Assembly (NCBI RefSeq): GCF_016680995.1
Contig: NZ_JAEQMG010000044.1
Coordinates: 1 to 5,421, forward strand
Direction of reading: 5' to 3'
From: Ruminococcus difficilis
GTDB lineage: Bacteria > Bacillota_A > Clostridia > Oscillospirales > Acutalibacteraceae
DNA: 5,421 nt
Positions 1 to 5,421 of this stretch are shown here, piece by piece. The position numbers were made by a program, and so were the translations under genes. Position 1 is the stretch's first letter; every line of letters starts with the position of its first letter. A model generated the notes under the pieces. The model was not told the DNA's origin. It was given only the letters and a program-made list of their open reading frames with translations, and did no database searches.

Positions 1-1
1 A

Positions 2-634
2 GATGAACTCTACAGCCTGTTTGAAACGAACGGCACTTCTTACGTCATTCGGCTCAAGGAAAATCCTGTGCTGAGAAGACTTGCTCAAGCTTTGGACTCC
101 GAATTGTCTTATCTGACGCAGAACGACATGGTCTCTTATGCCGTCGTTTATGGCGAGTTCCTTTACAAAGCCGATTCTTGGGCTTATCCCAGACGCGTCG
201 TCTGCAAAATTGAGAAGCCCTGCGGTCAGATGCTCCACATGAATACCTTTGTTGTGACGAATATGGAATCCTCTCCCGAGGATTTAATCCGCTTTTACTG
301 CAAGCGTGGAAATATGGAAAACTTCATCAAGGAGTGCAAATCCGGCTTTGATATGAGCTATGTCAGCAGTTCTTCCATGATTGTCAACGCCAACCGGGTT
401 CAGATTCATGCACTGGCATACAATCTTTTCAACTGGTTCCGCCGCCTGACACTGCCGGAATCCATGCGAAAGGATCGTATCGACACTGTCAGACTCAAGC
501 TGTTGAAAATTGCAGCCAGAGTAGTCAGCTCTGCAAGATATGTGTATTTTAAACTGTGCAGTTACTGCCCATACCAAAAGCAGTTTTTCGAGACTCTCGC
601 CAATATCGAAAAACTCAGTCCGCAACTCGAATAA
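2..634 (+). CDS. IS1380-family transposase, C-terminal part
   Basis: The frame is open from the left edge of the window (reading DELYSLFETNGTSY) to a TAA at 632-634, giving 210 residues of a protein whose family is usually around 400-460 residues. The N-terminal half, with the first two catalytic aspartates, is missing because of the window edge. An exact Y-(2)-R-(3)-E-(6)-K signature, typical of DDE transposases of the IS4/IS1380 type, is visible as YCKRGNMENFIKECK (encoded at about 296-340); its E is the third catalytic acid. It is followed by the family-like stretch NRVQIHALAYNLFNWFRR. A GTG at 68 is not the real start, since the frame and the homology continue upstream. The protein would cut and join the IS ends. 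No frameshift is seen in this part, so the element could still be active. Confidence 0.88.
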   Translation, partial: DELYSLFETNGTSYVIRLKENPVLRRLAQALDSELSYLTQNDMVSYAVVYGEFLYKADSWAYPRRVVCKIEKPCGQMLHMNTFVVTNMESSPEDLIRFYCKRGNMENFIKECKSGFDMSYVSSSSMIVNANRVQIHALAYNLFNWFRRLTLPESMRKDRIDTVRLKLLKIAARVVSSARYVYFKLCSYCPYQKQFFETLANIEKLSPQLE

Positions 635-813
635 CCGTTACCCCGTGTACCTTGACAGCTTCAAAGAAACCCCGTTCAAAGAAAATCTAAAACCCCAAGG
701 GAGTAGTGTACCCTTTTCTCGGCGGAGAACTATACAGGTTGACAGCTTTGCAGCTGTCTGATCATGCACAACCATTTGCAGATGCAGTTCAGGATGTGCA
801 TGAATAATTCAGG
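635..813 (+). repeat. Noncoding right end of the IS with inverted repeats
   Basis: I see no gene in these bases. They hold a perfect 7-bp hairpin, gacagct/agctgtc (741-747 and 752-758, loop ttgc), and a perfect 9-bp inverted repeat, tcatgcaca/tgtgcatga (762-770 and 795-803). The word ttgacagct occurs twice in direct orientation (652-660 and 739-747), and ttcagg occurs at 788-793 and again at the predicted terminus (808-813). Such subterminal repeats are plausible transposase binding sites or structures limiting read-through into the element, but this role is inference. The hairpin has no T-run on either strand, so it is not a convincing intrinsic terminator. Confidence 0.5.
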
Positions 814-1544
814 TTAAATTTTTGTTTTGCGTATTCTCGCATTTCTTTTCTTTTCTTTTTATTCGTAGTGCGAAGTTCCATATGTTTTTGACTACGAAGT
901 TCAGTATAATGATAAAACTGCTGCAAATAGGAAAAAGCCATTAGTCTTAATTGGAAATTATACTCAGAATGGGCTTTTCTGCTAAAAAATTGAACGATTT
1001 CTGGTGAATAGTATTTAGTGAGTTCATGCATAATATATACCCGATCTTTTTGAGTTGTCCCCTTTCTATCGTATAAACCCATCATCTTCTCAAAATAGAT
1101 TGGTTCCATTTGTTGAACTCGGCTTTTTGCTTTAGCAATGCGATCGTCAATCCTTTGAATTTTAGGTAACCGTTCTTTTTTTATCTTCTCTTCATTTTGA
1201 GTTCTTTGAACTTCAGAAAAACTATTACGATAATTAGCTTTGTAATCTTTAGATAGGATAGCTTTGGTTTGAGGAAGAATGGAAATCAGTTTTTCGGGTG
1301 TTACTGTTTTATATCGAGCCTTTTTACCAACACGAATTAGTTTTCTATCAGCTCTGGTGTATTCTTTATATTTTTCCTCAAGTAATCTCCATTCATAGGG
1401 ATAATATTTTTTTAATGTTTTAATAATACAGTTTAAGTCAAACTCAATTGGCAATATAGGACTTATCTTTTTGACATAAGTATTAAAACTATTCTTTGTT
1501 TGCGTTAAATCTTTTGCATACTTGTGTTTTGTAAATCCAGCCAT
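789..1544 (-). CDS. Basic helical protein of unknown function, last gene of the operon, C-terminus altered by IS
   Basis: A 251-residue protein that I do not recognise. It starts at ATG (1542-1544) with a GGAG five bases upstream, 18 bases after the stop of the membrane-protein gene, so it is probably translated from the same transcript. It has no signal peptide or membrane segment. It is rich in Lys, Arg, Tyr and Gln and looks almost wholly helical: residues 105-150 are charged and coiled-coil-like, residues 168-212 (around HELTKYYSPE and NFQLRLMAFSYLQ) look like packed helices, and the tail is very basic (NKKKRK at 228-233). A nucleic-acid or membrane-surface contact is conceivable but unproven. 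Residues 245-251 (LNYSCTS) and the stop are encoded by bases I assign to the IS end, so the native C-terminus may have been longer and may be truncated here. It could be a third component of the TIR module or an unrelated passenger. Confidence 0.75.
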   Translation of the reverse strand: MAGFTKHKYAKDLTQTKNSFNTYVKKISPILPIEFDLNCIIKTLKKYYPYEWRLLEEKYKEYTRADRKLIRVGKKARYKTVTPEKLISILPQTKAILSKDYKANYRNSFSEVQRTQNEEKIKKERLPKIQRIDDRIAKAKSRVQQMEPIYFEKMMGLYDRKGTTQKDRVYIMHELTKYYSPEIVQFFSRKAHSEYNFQLRLMAFSYLQQFYHYTELRSQKHMELRTTNKKKRKEMREYAKQKFNLNYSCTS

Positions 1545-1562
1545 AAAATCTCCATTATTGTT

Positions 1563-2054
1563 TTAAGTTGCTACAGTACCACTCACTATTAATACATCGA
1601 TGAAATTAAAATATGAATTAATAAACAAAAAAACAGAAAGTGAGATCAACAAACCATATAACGGAACGAGCGTTTTTGTAAACATTACTCTAATAATACA
1701 TGGTGCCTTGCGCTCTGTTTTATTAGATTTCATCCACATATTTTTATTATAAGGATTCAAGTCATATTTGTAATGTTCGTTCTTATGTCTGTTTGCTATA
1801 ACCCACTCATATTTCCACCTATACAATTTTTCGGTTTTCAAGAAAAAAGCATCGATATACCAAAAACATAATGTAGATACTAAGACTATTAAACTTAGAA
1901 TTTTTATATCGATATTCTTGGGCAATAATGCGAGTATTACTGAAGCCAAGGTTATTGCCCAGCCCTTAACGACGAATGAATTTTTTGCCATACGATTTAT
2001 GCAAGCTTGTATTAAATCAATTTCTTTTTCTAAACACTTTTGCTTATCATCCAC
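1563..2054 (-). CDS. Small multi-pass membrane protein next to TIR gene, candidate effector
   Basis: A 163-residue protein read from GTG at 2054-2052 (MDDKQKCLEKEIDLIQ). I chose this start over the ATG at 2105 because GAGGTG lies exactly six bases upstream; the longer frame would overlap the TIR gene by 41 bases and put that binding site inside the coding sequence. After an amphipathic N-terminal helix come two close hydrophobic segments (about residues 27-44 and 52-71), a charged segment of about 55 residues containing LYRWKYEWV, and a third hydrophobic segment (about 128-146) with a hydrophobic tail. The paired N-terminal helices recall SLATT and other 2TM pore-forming effectors of nucleotide-signalling defence systems, but there is no Macro or SLOG sensor domain. 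The likely role is membrane damage or signalling when the TIR partner is activated; that is inference from context. The gap to the TIR stop is 10 bases. Confidence 0.8.
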   Translation of the reverse strand: MDDKQKCLEKEIDLIQACINRMAKNSFVVKGWAITLASVILALLPKNIDIKILSLIVLVSTLCFWYIDAFFLKTEKLYRWKYEWVIANRHKNEHYKYDLNPYNKNMWMKSNKTERKAPCIIRVMFTKTLVPLYGLLISLSVFLFINSYFNFIDVLIVSGTVAT

Positions 2055-2060
2055 AACAAA

Positions 2061-2066
2061 CACCTC
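2061..2066 (-). promoter_or_regulatory. Ribosome binding site deciding the GTG start of the membrane protein
   Basis: GAGGTG on the minus strand, six bases before GTG 2054-2052. It overlaps the TGA stop of the TIR gene (2067-2065), giving a stop/SD overlap typical of translationally coupled genes. The same word, gaggtgttt, occurs at the start of the TIR gene. Confidence 0.75.
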
Positions 2067-2619
2067 ATTTAGGATATTTATTTCTAATTTTAATTGCCTC
2101 TTCAATTAGCTTTTCAATATTGTTTTTTATATCTTCGTAAACGTATTTGCTACTCACATAACTCGAGTCAAAAGTTTTTATTATAGAACTAAGTCTTACC
2201 TCATTTGAATCCGCTGGAATTGAGTTTTTTGTAATATAGTTGAATGTAGTATCAATACAGAAATAATCAAATGGGTTTTTTCCTCGTTTGGACTGCTTTC
2301 CTGTACTGTCCTCTAAAGAATCAATATAAATACCAACGATTCCCTTTCCTTCTTTCCAAGCGTGTTCTATTTCATATTGAACCCACTTGCGATTTGCAGT
2401 CTCAGCGCCAATTAAAACAACTACGCAAGAGCGCCACTTCATTTCATTGTCTATCCAACTTTTAATTGCGGGATCGCTTTTTCGCCGTACAGTTTCCCAG
2501 CTATTATCTGAAAACAGTTTTTGGGATTCAACGACTCCCATATTCCTTACCTGTGATACTCTCCATGCATCATTGTCATAATGAAAGCTAAAGAATACTT
2601 GTCTTTTTATTTTAAACAC
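2065..2619 (-). CDS. ThsB-like TIR-domain protein (Thoeris-type, DUF1863 family)
   Basis: A 184-residue cytosolic protein matching the ThsB/MTH538 TIR-like family. Seen in order: QVFFSFHYDNDAWRVSQVRN at 7-26 (first strand and loop), SWETVRRKSD (40-49), the core VVVLIGAETANRKWVQYEIE (66-85), GIVGIYID (93-100), the family-typical NPFDYF (115-120), and a C-terminal helix VYEDIKNNIEKLIEEA (160-175). The expected NAD-cleaving glutamate is E83 in the QYEIEHAW motif. In known Thoeris systems ThsB senses phage and makes a cyclic or histidine-linked ADP-ribose signal; the same is inferred here. No ThsA is nearby, and the next gene encodes a membrane protein instead. The frame opens at GTG (2619-2617), but this codon is part of the GAGGTG binding site; the ATA at 2610-2608, six bases after it, would give MKRQVFFSFHY, which matches family N-termini better. 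An in-frame TAG at 2628-2626 rules out an earlier start. Confidence 0.9.
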   Translation of the reverse strand: MFKIKRQVFFSFHYDNDAWRVSQVRNMGVVESQKLFSDNSWETVRRKSDPAIKSWIDNEMKWRSCVVVLIGAETANRKWVQYEIEHAWKEGKGIVGIYIDSLEDSTGKQSKRGKNPFDYFCIDTTFNYITKNSIPADSNEVRLSSIIKTFDSSYVSSKYVYEDIKNNIEKLIEEAIKIRNKYPK

Positions 2620-2622
2620 CTC
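2617..2622 (-). promoter_or_regulatory. Ribosome binding site of the TIR gene, pointing to an ATA start
   Basis: GAGGTG on the minus strand followed by tttaaa and then ATA (2610-2608). The layout is the same as at the next gene (GAGGTG, tttgtt, GTG). The GTG inside this site is the only standard start codon nearby, but it would leave no spacing to the GAGG core. Either an ATA start, a mutated ATG, or inefficient use of the embedded GTG has to be assumed. Confidence 0.5.
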
Positions 2623-2630
2623 TTTCTAAA

Positions 2631-4601
2631 TTATAACATATTTTTAATGTTCTTTTGATACCATTCATGAGGACGCAAATCTGATTGAAAAGCATATTCA
2701 AATAAACCATATAGCTGATAATACTTTCTGTTATCATTTACGATTCTTATTAATTCAGAAGTCTGCAACGGAATGATCTTCATTCCATCTACACTTTTAG
2801 TATAATCCTGAGTATCATAGAACGGCATATTCTTTCTTCCTCTGAAATCTGCGATAACATTTATATCAAGATAAGTTGTCGCAAAAACGCAATAGGAATT
2901 CAGATTACCTGTTCTGATAAGGTGTCTGCCCAAGTGTCTGGAAACAGGTTCCATTTCCATGCGCCTCTGATTTGTGTTGTCGGCTAAAGTCGCTTCAAGC
3001 AAAAGTGTGTGTGCAGGATAATACTCTGTTTCGGGATATTCATATACAATATCTGCTTCACCACCGGCGGCGTGTGTTTTGGGTAAGAGATCAGCGTCAA
3101 GGGACAATTTCATATAATCAAGAATCTTACCCTGTCTTTCACTGATTTTATACCAAAGAATACCTAACACATATTCAAAGATAGTCGGAATGTCTGCGTT
3201 TTCCGTTACCATACTCTTTATTTCAGCATCGTTTCTGCTTTCAAAATATCCGAGTAGAGTTACAATGATTTCATCGGTAAACTTCGTATCAATTAAATGC
3301 TGTAATCTACGATAGCGGTTATCCTCCAGAACATTTCTGGCTTCGCCTATTGTAGTGACATTTGTGCCGAGTTCAGCATTTACGCCTTCGATTACAGTTT
3401 CCTCGTTAATTACAAGGCAATCAGCAATCTCAACCAGTTTACTATCTTCATACAATATGTCACAAGCTGTGTAGGCGTAATTGTGCAGCTCATCAGCAAC
3501 CGAATTAAAGAAATGCTTCGGAATAATATCCAGCTTTATATTACTGTCCTCAAACAAAACAATATCTGTAGTTCGGATATATCGCCTGTTTAAATCAAGG
3601 TAATCGGATAAGGTTGCCTTTGCCTTAAACAAGTGCATAGTTTTAAAGAAAACGATCTTGAATTCTGATTCCGTTGATACACCCGCAAAAGCAGTATGCT
3701 TCAAACAAGCAACCGGATTCTTTTCAATAGCTTTTTCAGAAGATGTATTGAACAAATACCTCCTCCACCACTTACCTATGTTTATATTCTTAGTGGCGGA
3801 GAAGATAAGCGGAATTCGAGTGTTATCGTGATTGACGAAAACAGAATACAACTCATCATAAAGACGAAGATATGTCTTGTCGTAGTTTCGGCTTTTTCTA
3901 TTTAGTCCGATTTCACAGATTAAGTTCTCTGTAACAGTATTATCAAGGAATTTTTTCAGTGCTGCTTGATAATTGTCCATTTCAAGCAAACGATTAATTA
4001 TAATATCATCAAATGACGCCGTATTGTTCCGGCAAGTTTGGATACCTTCAATTATCTGCTCAGTATATTCATTGCTGGTGCATAAGGGAAGTAAATATGT
4101 GAATTCATCCAAGGAAAGAAACTCTACCTTTGACAGAACGTAGAGTAATACAATAAACGGTCTTACAATAGAGCCGTCAACATTGTTATATGTTTTTAGT
4201 AGCTGTCTTAGATATAAGAAGCTATCTTTAGGGATCTGGAAAAAGTTATCCGAAGTAAAATCATTTGATTGACTGATTTCTAACAGCGCTCTACCTGCTT
4301 CGGTTAGTTTGCGATTCTCATCAATGATACCAATATCAACTAAGCCGGAGGTCTTTTCACGAGCGTCCTTCGGCTTATTCTTTGCGCTTCCGACAACAAA
4401 CTCCTTTGCTTTCATATAATCATAGTAGCGTGCCTGAGTGTTATTATCACCCGACCAGGTCGCTCCGTGATTTTCAGGCAAAGCCCAGAAGCCATCGAGT
4501 AGCGCAAGCTGTTCCTCAATGGTCTTATTAAAATCTTTTGTCCTAAAGCTGGTAGTTCCTAAAGCCCAGCAAAAGCTCTTATAAGGAATTTCGTTCGGCA
4601 T
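2631..4601 (-). CDS. AlwI-family type IIS restriction endonuclease
   Basis: A 656-residue protein resembling the AlwI / N.BstNBI / BspD6I family, enzymes that bind an asymmetric site and cut a few bases to one side. The N-terminal DNA-binding part begins with the family-like WALGTTSFRTKDF (12-24) and QLALLDGFW (31-39), with a winged-helix-like LVDIGIIDENRKLTEAGRAL at 87-106. The C-terminal PD-(D/E)XK nuclease is clear: THAAGGEADIVYEY (509-522), LLLEATLADNTNQRRMEMEPVSRH (533-556). D517, E536, E549 and H556 line up by eye with the corresponding acids and histidine of BspD6I, so the nuclease looks intact. It starts at ATG 4601-4599 with GAGGA seven bases upstream, overlapping the methyltransferase stop, 10 bases from that gene. 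Cleavage specificity is not readable from sequence; an AlwI-like GGATC site would fit the Dam-like partner. No frameshift is seen. Confidence 0.9.
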   Translation of the reverse strand: MPNEIPYKSFCWALGTTSFRTKDFNKTIEEQLALLDGFWALPENHGATWSGDNNTQARYYDYMKAKEFVVGSAKNKPKDAREKTSGLVDIGIIDENRKLTEAGRALLEISQSNDFTSDNFFQIPKDSFLYLRQLLKTYNNVDGSIVRPFIVLLYVLSKVEFLSLDEFTYLLPLCTSNEYTEQIIEGIQTCRNNTASFDDIIINRLLEMDNYQAALKKFLDNTVTENLICEIGLNRKSRNYDKTYLRLYDELYSVFVNHDNTRIPLIFSATKNINIGKWWRRYLFNTSSEKAIEKNPVACLKHTAFAGVSTESEFKIVFFKTMHLFKAKATLSDYLDLNRRYIRTTDIVLFEDSNIKLDIIPKHFFNSVADELHNYAYTACDILYEDSKLVEIADCLVINEETVIEGVNAELGTNVTTIGEARNVLEDNRYRRLQHLIDTKFTDEIIVTLLGYFESRNDAEIKSMVTENADIPTIFEYVLGILWYKISERQGKILDYMKLSLDADLLPKTHAAGGEADIVYEYPETEYYPAHTLLLEATLADNTNQRRMEMEPVSRHLGRHLIRTGNLNSYCVFATTYLDINVIADFRGRKNMPFYDTQDYTKSVDGMKIIPLQTSELIRIVNDNRKYYQLYGLFEYAFQSDLRPHEWYQKNIKNML

Positions 4602-4608
4602 AGCTAAG

Positions 4609-4613
4609 TCCTC
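4609..4613 (-). promoter_or_regulatory. Ribosome binding site of the endonuclease gene
   Basis: GAGGA on the minus strand, seven bases before ATG 4601-4599 and overlapping the TGA stop of the methyltransferase (4614-4612). This suggests that endonuclease translation is coupled to completion of methyltransferase translation. Confidence 0.65.
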
Positions 4614-5421
4614 AATAGTTAGTGATCAATACTTCTTCGCTCTTTGTTTGTTTATCTTTGGTCTGATAATTGGAATTGGAATATCCATAATCCAGATGAT
4701 GTGTTTTATATTTTTTATTTGATAACCATTCGATAAGAATAGTATTCTCTTTACCCTTGCTTCGGAGAACGTTTGAAAGGGCAAAACGAATACCTTTGCT
4801 ATTCAATTCATCAAGAAAATGCAATAGCTCTTTTTCGTGATCTTCATTCCAACCGTCTTGTTCGTTATATGTAGCGCAGGTAATTAAGTAAGGCGGATCA
4901 ACATAGACAAAATCTCTATTGGTCAAACCGGAAACATCAAACTCATTAAAGCTCATACAAGTAAAGCGACAGTCCTGACGGTGTAGTCTGTCAATAAAGT
5001 CAGACAGTTTGCTTTGCATTTTTTTATTGAAATCTCTTTTTCCTACCGGCAAGTTATATTCGCCTTTAGCGTTGAATCGAATCTGATTGTTAAACGCATA
5101 TACAATCAACACATACAACATTAAGTAGTAATAGTAATCTTCCTGTTTATGATGATTGAAATCGTCACGCAGTTTCAAAAAACGCTCTTTATTATAACTA
5201 CCGACACCTTTACCGCTCTCGCAATGATAATAATCATATCCGTGTTCACACACAAGAGATAAATCGTAATCGCTAATTATCTTAAAAATCAGCTCAAAAA
5301 TAACATCTTTATCAAGGTTCTTAAAGGTATTGAAAAGATAGAATAAATGCTCGTCAACATCATTGTAAATTACTCTTTTGGAATCTATGTTGATGCCGAC
5401 ATTGCAGCCGCCGCAGAATAG
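4612..5421 (-). CDS. Dam-like N6-adenine DNA methyltransferase (D12 class), N-terminus cut by window
   Basis: The frame is open from the right edge, giving 269 residues; family members are about 270-300 residues, so only some 20-30 N-terminal residues are missing. The visible part starts inside the S-adenosylmethionine-binding motif I (LFCGGCNVGINID, 1-13). Next come VIYNDVDEHL (17-26), the Dam-typical IRFNAKGEYNLPVGK (114-128), catalytic motif IV DPPY (175-178, in FVYVDPPYLI), and IRFALSNV (211-218). This is the alpha-group arrangement of Dam, M.DpnII and related enzymes, which methylate adenine, commonly in GATC. A GTG at 5253-5251 is not the start, since motif I lies upstream of it. It is the first visible gene of the run and should protect the host from the endonuclease 10 bases downstream. 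If the site contains GATC, one enzyme could protect both strands of a non-palindromic GGATC site. The promoter must lie beyond the window. Confidence 0.92.
   Translation of the reverse strand, partial: LFCGGCNVGINIDSKRVIYNDVDEHLFYLFNTFKNLDKDVIFELIFKIISDYDLSLVCEHGYDYYHCESGKGVGSYNKERFLKLRDDFNHHKQEDYYYYLMLYVLIVYAFNNQIRFNAKGEYNLPVGKRDFNKKMQSKLSDFIDRLHRQDCRFTCMSFNEFDVSGLTNRDFVYVDPPYLITCATYNEQDGWNEDHEKELLHFLDELNSKGIRFALSNVLRSKGKENTILIEWLSNKKYKTHHLDYGYSNSNYQTKDKQTKSEEVLITNY

Larger units (their letters stand above)
1..813 (+). mobile_element. IS1380-family insertion sequence, right part
   Basis: The right-hand portion of an insertion sequence, carrying the C-terminal half of a DDE transposase and a noncoding right end. 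I place the end at base 813. The reverse complement of that end begins CCTGAATTATTCATG, and IS1380-family ends typically start with CC. It is followed immediately by TTAA (814-817), a plausible 4-bp target duplication. The boundary also matches a change from IS-like to AT-richer sequence. The left end is outside the window, so neither the inverted-repeat match nor the duplication can be verified here. The element sits tail to tail with the minus-strand defence operon and supplies the last codons of its final gene. Family assignment rests on the transposase; the exact end is inference. Confidence 0.65.

Noticed and set aside
741..758. Hairpin gacagct-ttgc-agctgtc as an intrinsic terminator
   Set aside because: Neither strand has a T-run after the stem and the stem is only 7 bp; it is better read as an IS-end repeat.
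284..761. Open frames overlapping the transposase on both strands
   Set aside because: They are shadows of the transposase coding sequence or run into the noncoding IS end, with no domain or start support.
1918..2581. Short plus-strand open frames opposite the TIR and membrane-protein genes
   Set aside because: They lie antisense to well-supported genes, have no binding sites or recognisable domains, and are expected by chance.
2629..2645. Extended -10 box (TGtTATAAT, minus strand) just upstream of the TIR gene as an internal promoter
   Set aside because: There is no matching -35 element, it overlaps the endonuclease stop codon, and a start about seven bases downstream would fall within the TIR ribosome binding site. 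AT-rich coincidence is as likely.
2631..4601. The 656-residue protein as a ThsA-type Thoeris effector
   Set aside because: It has no SIR2, SLOG or Macro signatures; its THAAGG-D-E-x-T and MEMEPVSRH pattern is that of an AlwI/BspD6I-type nuclease.
5251..5253. GTG as the start of the methyltransferase
   Set aside because: The frame stays open to the right edge and encodes the SAM-binding FCGG motif upstream of this codon, so the gene simply runs out of the window.

Overview
The window looks like a defence island from a low-GC Gram-positive bacterium, most likely a gut-type clostridial Bacillota. The reasons are AT-rich genes, GAGG-type ribosome binding sites, GTG starts, short intergenic gaps and an IS1380-like transposase. 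The organism itself is inference; no rRNA, tRNA or housekeeping marker is present.

Layout. Bases 1-813 are the right part of an IS1380-family insertion sequence on the + strand: the C-terminal half of its transposase (2-634) and a noncoding end with small inverted repeats. Everything from about 789 to the right edge is one co-directional run of five genes on the - strand. In transcription order (right to left) they are: a Dam-like N6-adenine DNA methyltransferase (4612-5421, its first residues cut off by the window), an AlwI-family type IIS restriction endonuclease (2631-4601), a ThsB-like TIR-domain protein (2065-2619), a small protein with about three membrane segments (1563-2054), and a basic, helical protein of unknown function (789-1544). 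Gaps between consecutive genes are 10, 11, 10 and 18 bases, so all five may be co-transcribed. No convincing promoter or terminator is visible; the operon promoter probably lies beyond the right edge.

How they may work together. The methyltransferase and endonuclease form a restriction-modification pair; the Dam-like enzyme fits an AlwI-type site containing GATC, in which both strands carry a methylatable adenine. Directly downstream lies a second module: a Thoeris ThsB-type TIR protein, expected to turn NAD+ into a signal on infection, with no ThsA (SIR2/SLOG or Macro effector) in view. In the effector position is a small membrane protein, followed by the basic unknown protein. This TIR + membrane protein + basic protein set is the best candidate here for an under-described anti-phage system.

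The IS element appears to have inserted into, or at the very end of, the last gene. The predicted IS end is a CAGG at 810-813 followed by TTAA, and the last seven codons and stop of the basic protein lie inside the IS. Its natural C-terminus may therefore be lost. Two start codons also deserve attention: the membrane protein very likely starts at a GTG 17 codons inside the longest frame, and the TIR gene has its best-placed start at an ATA codon.
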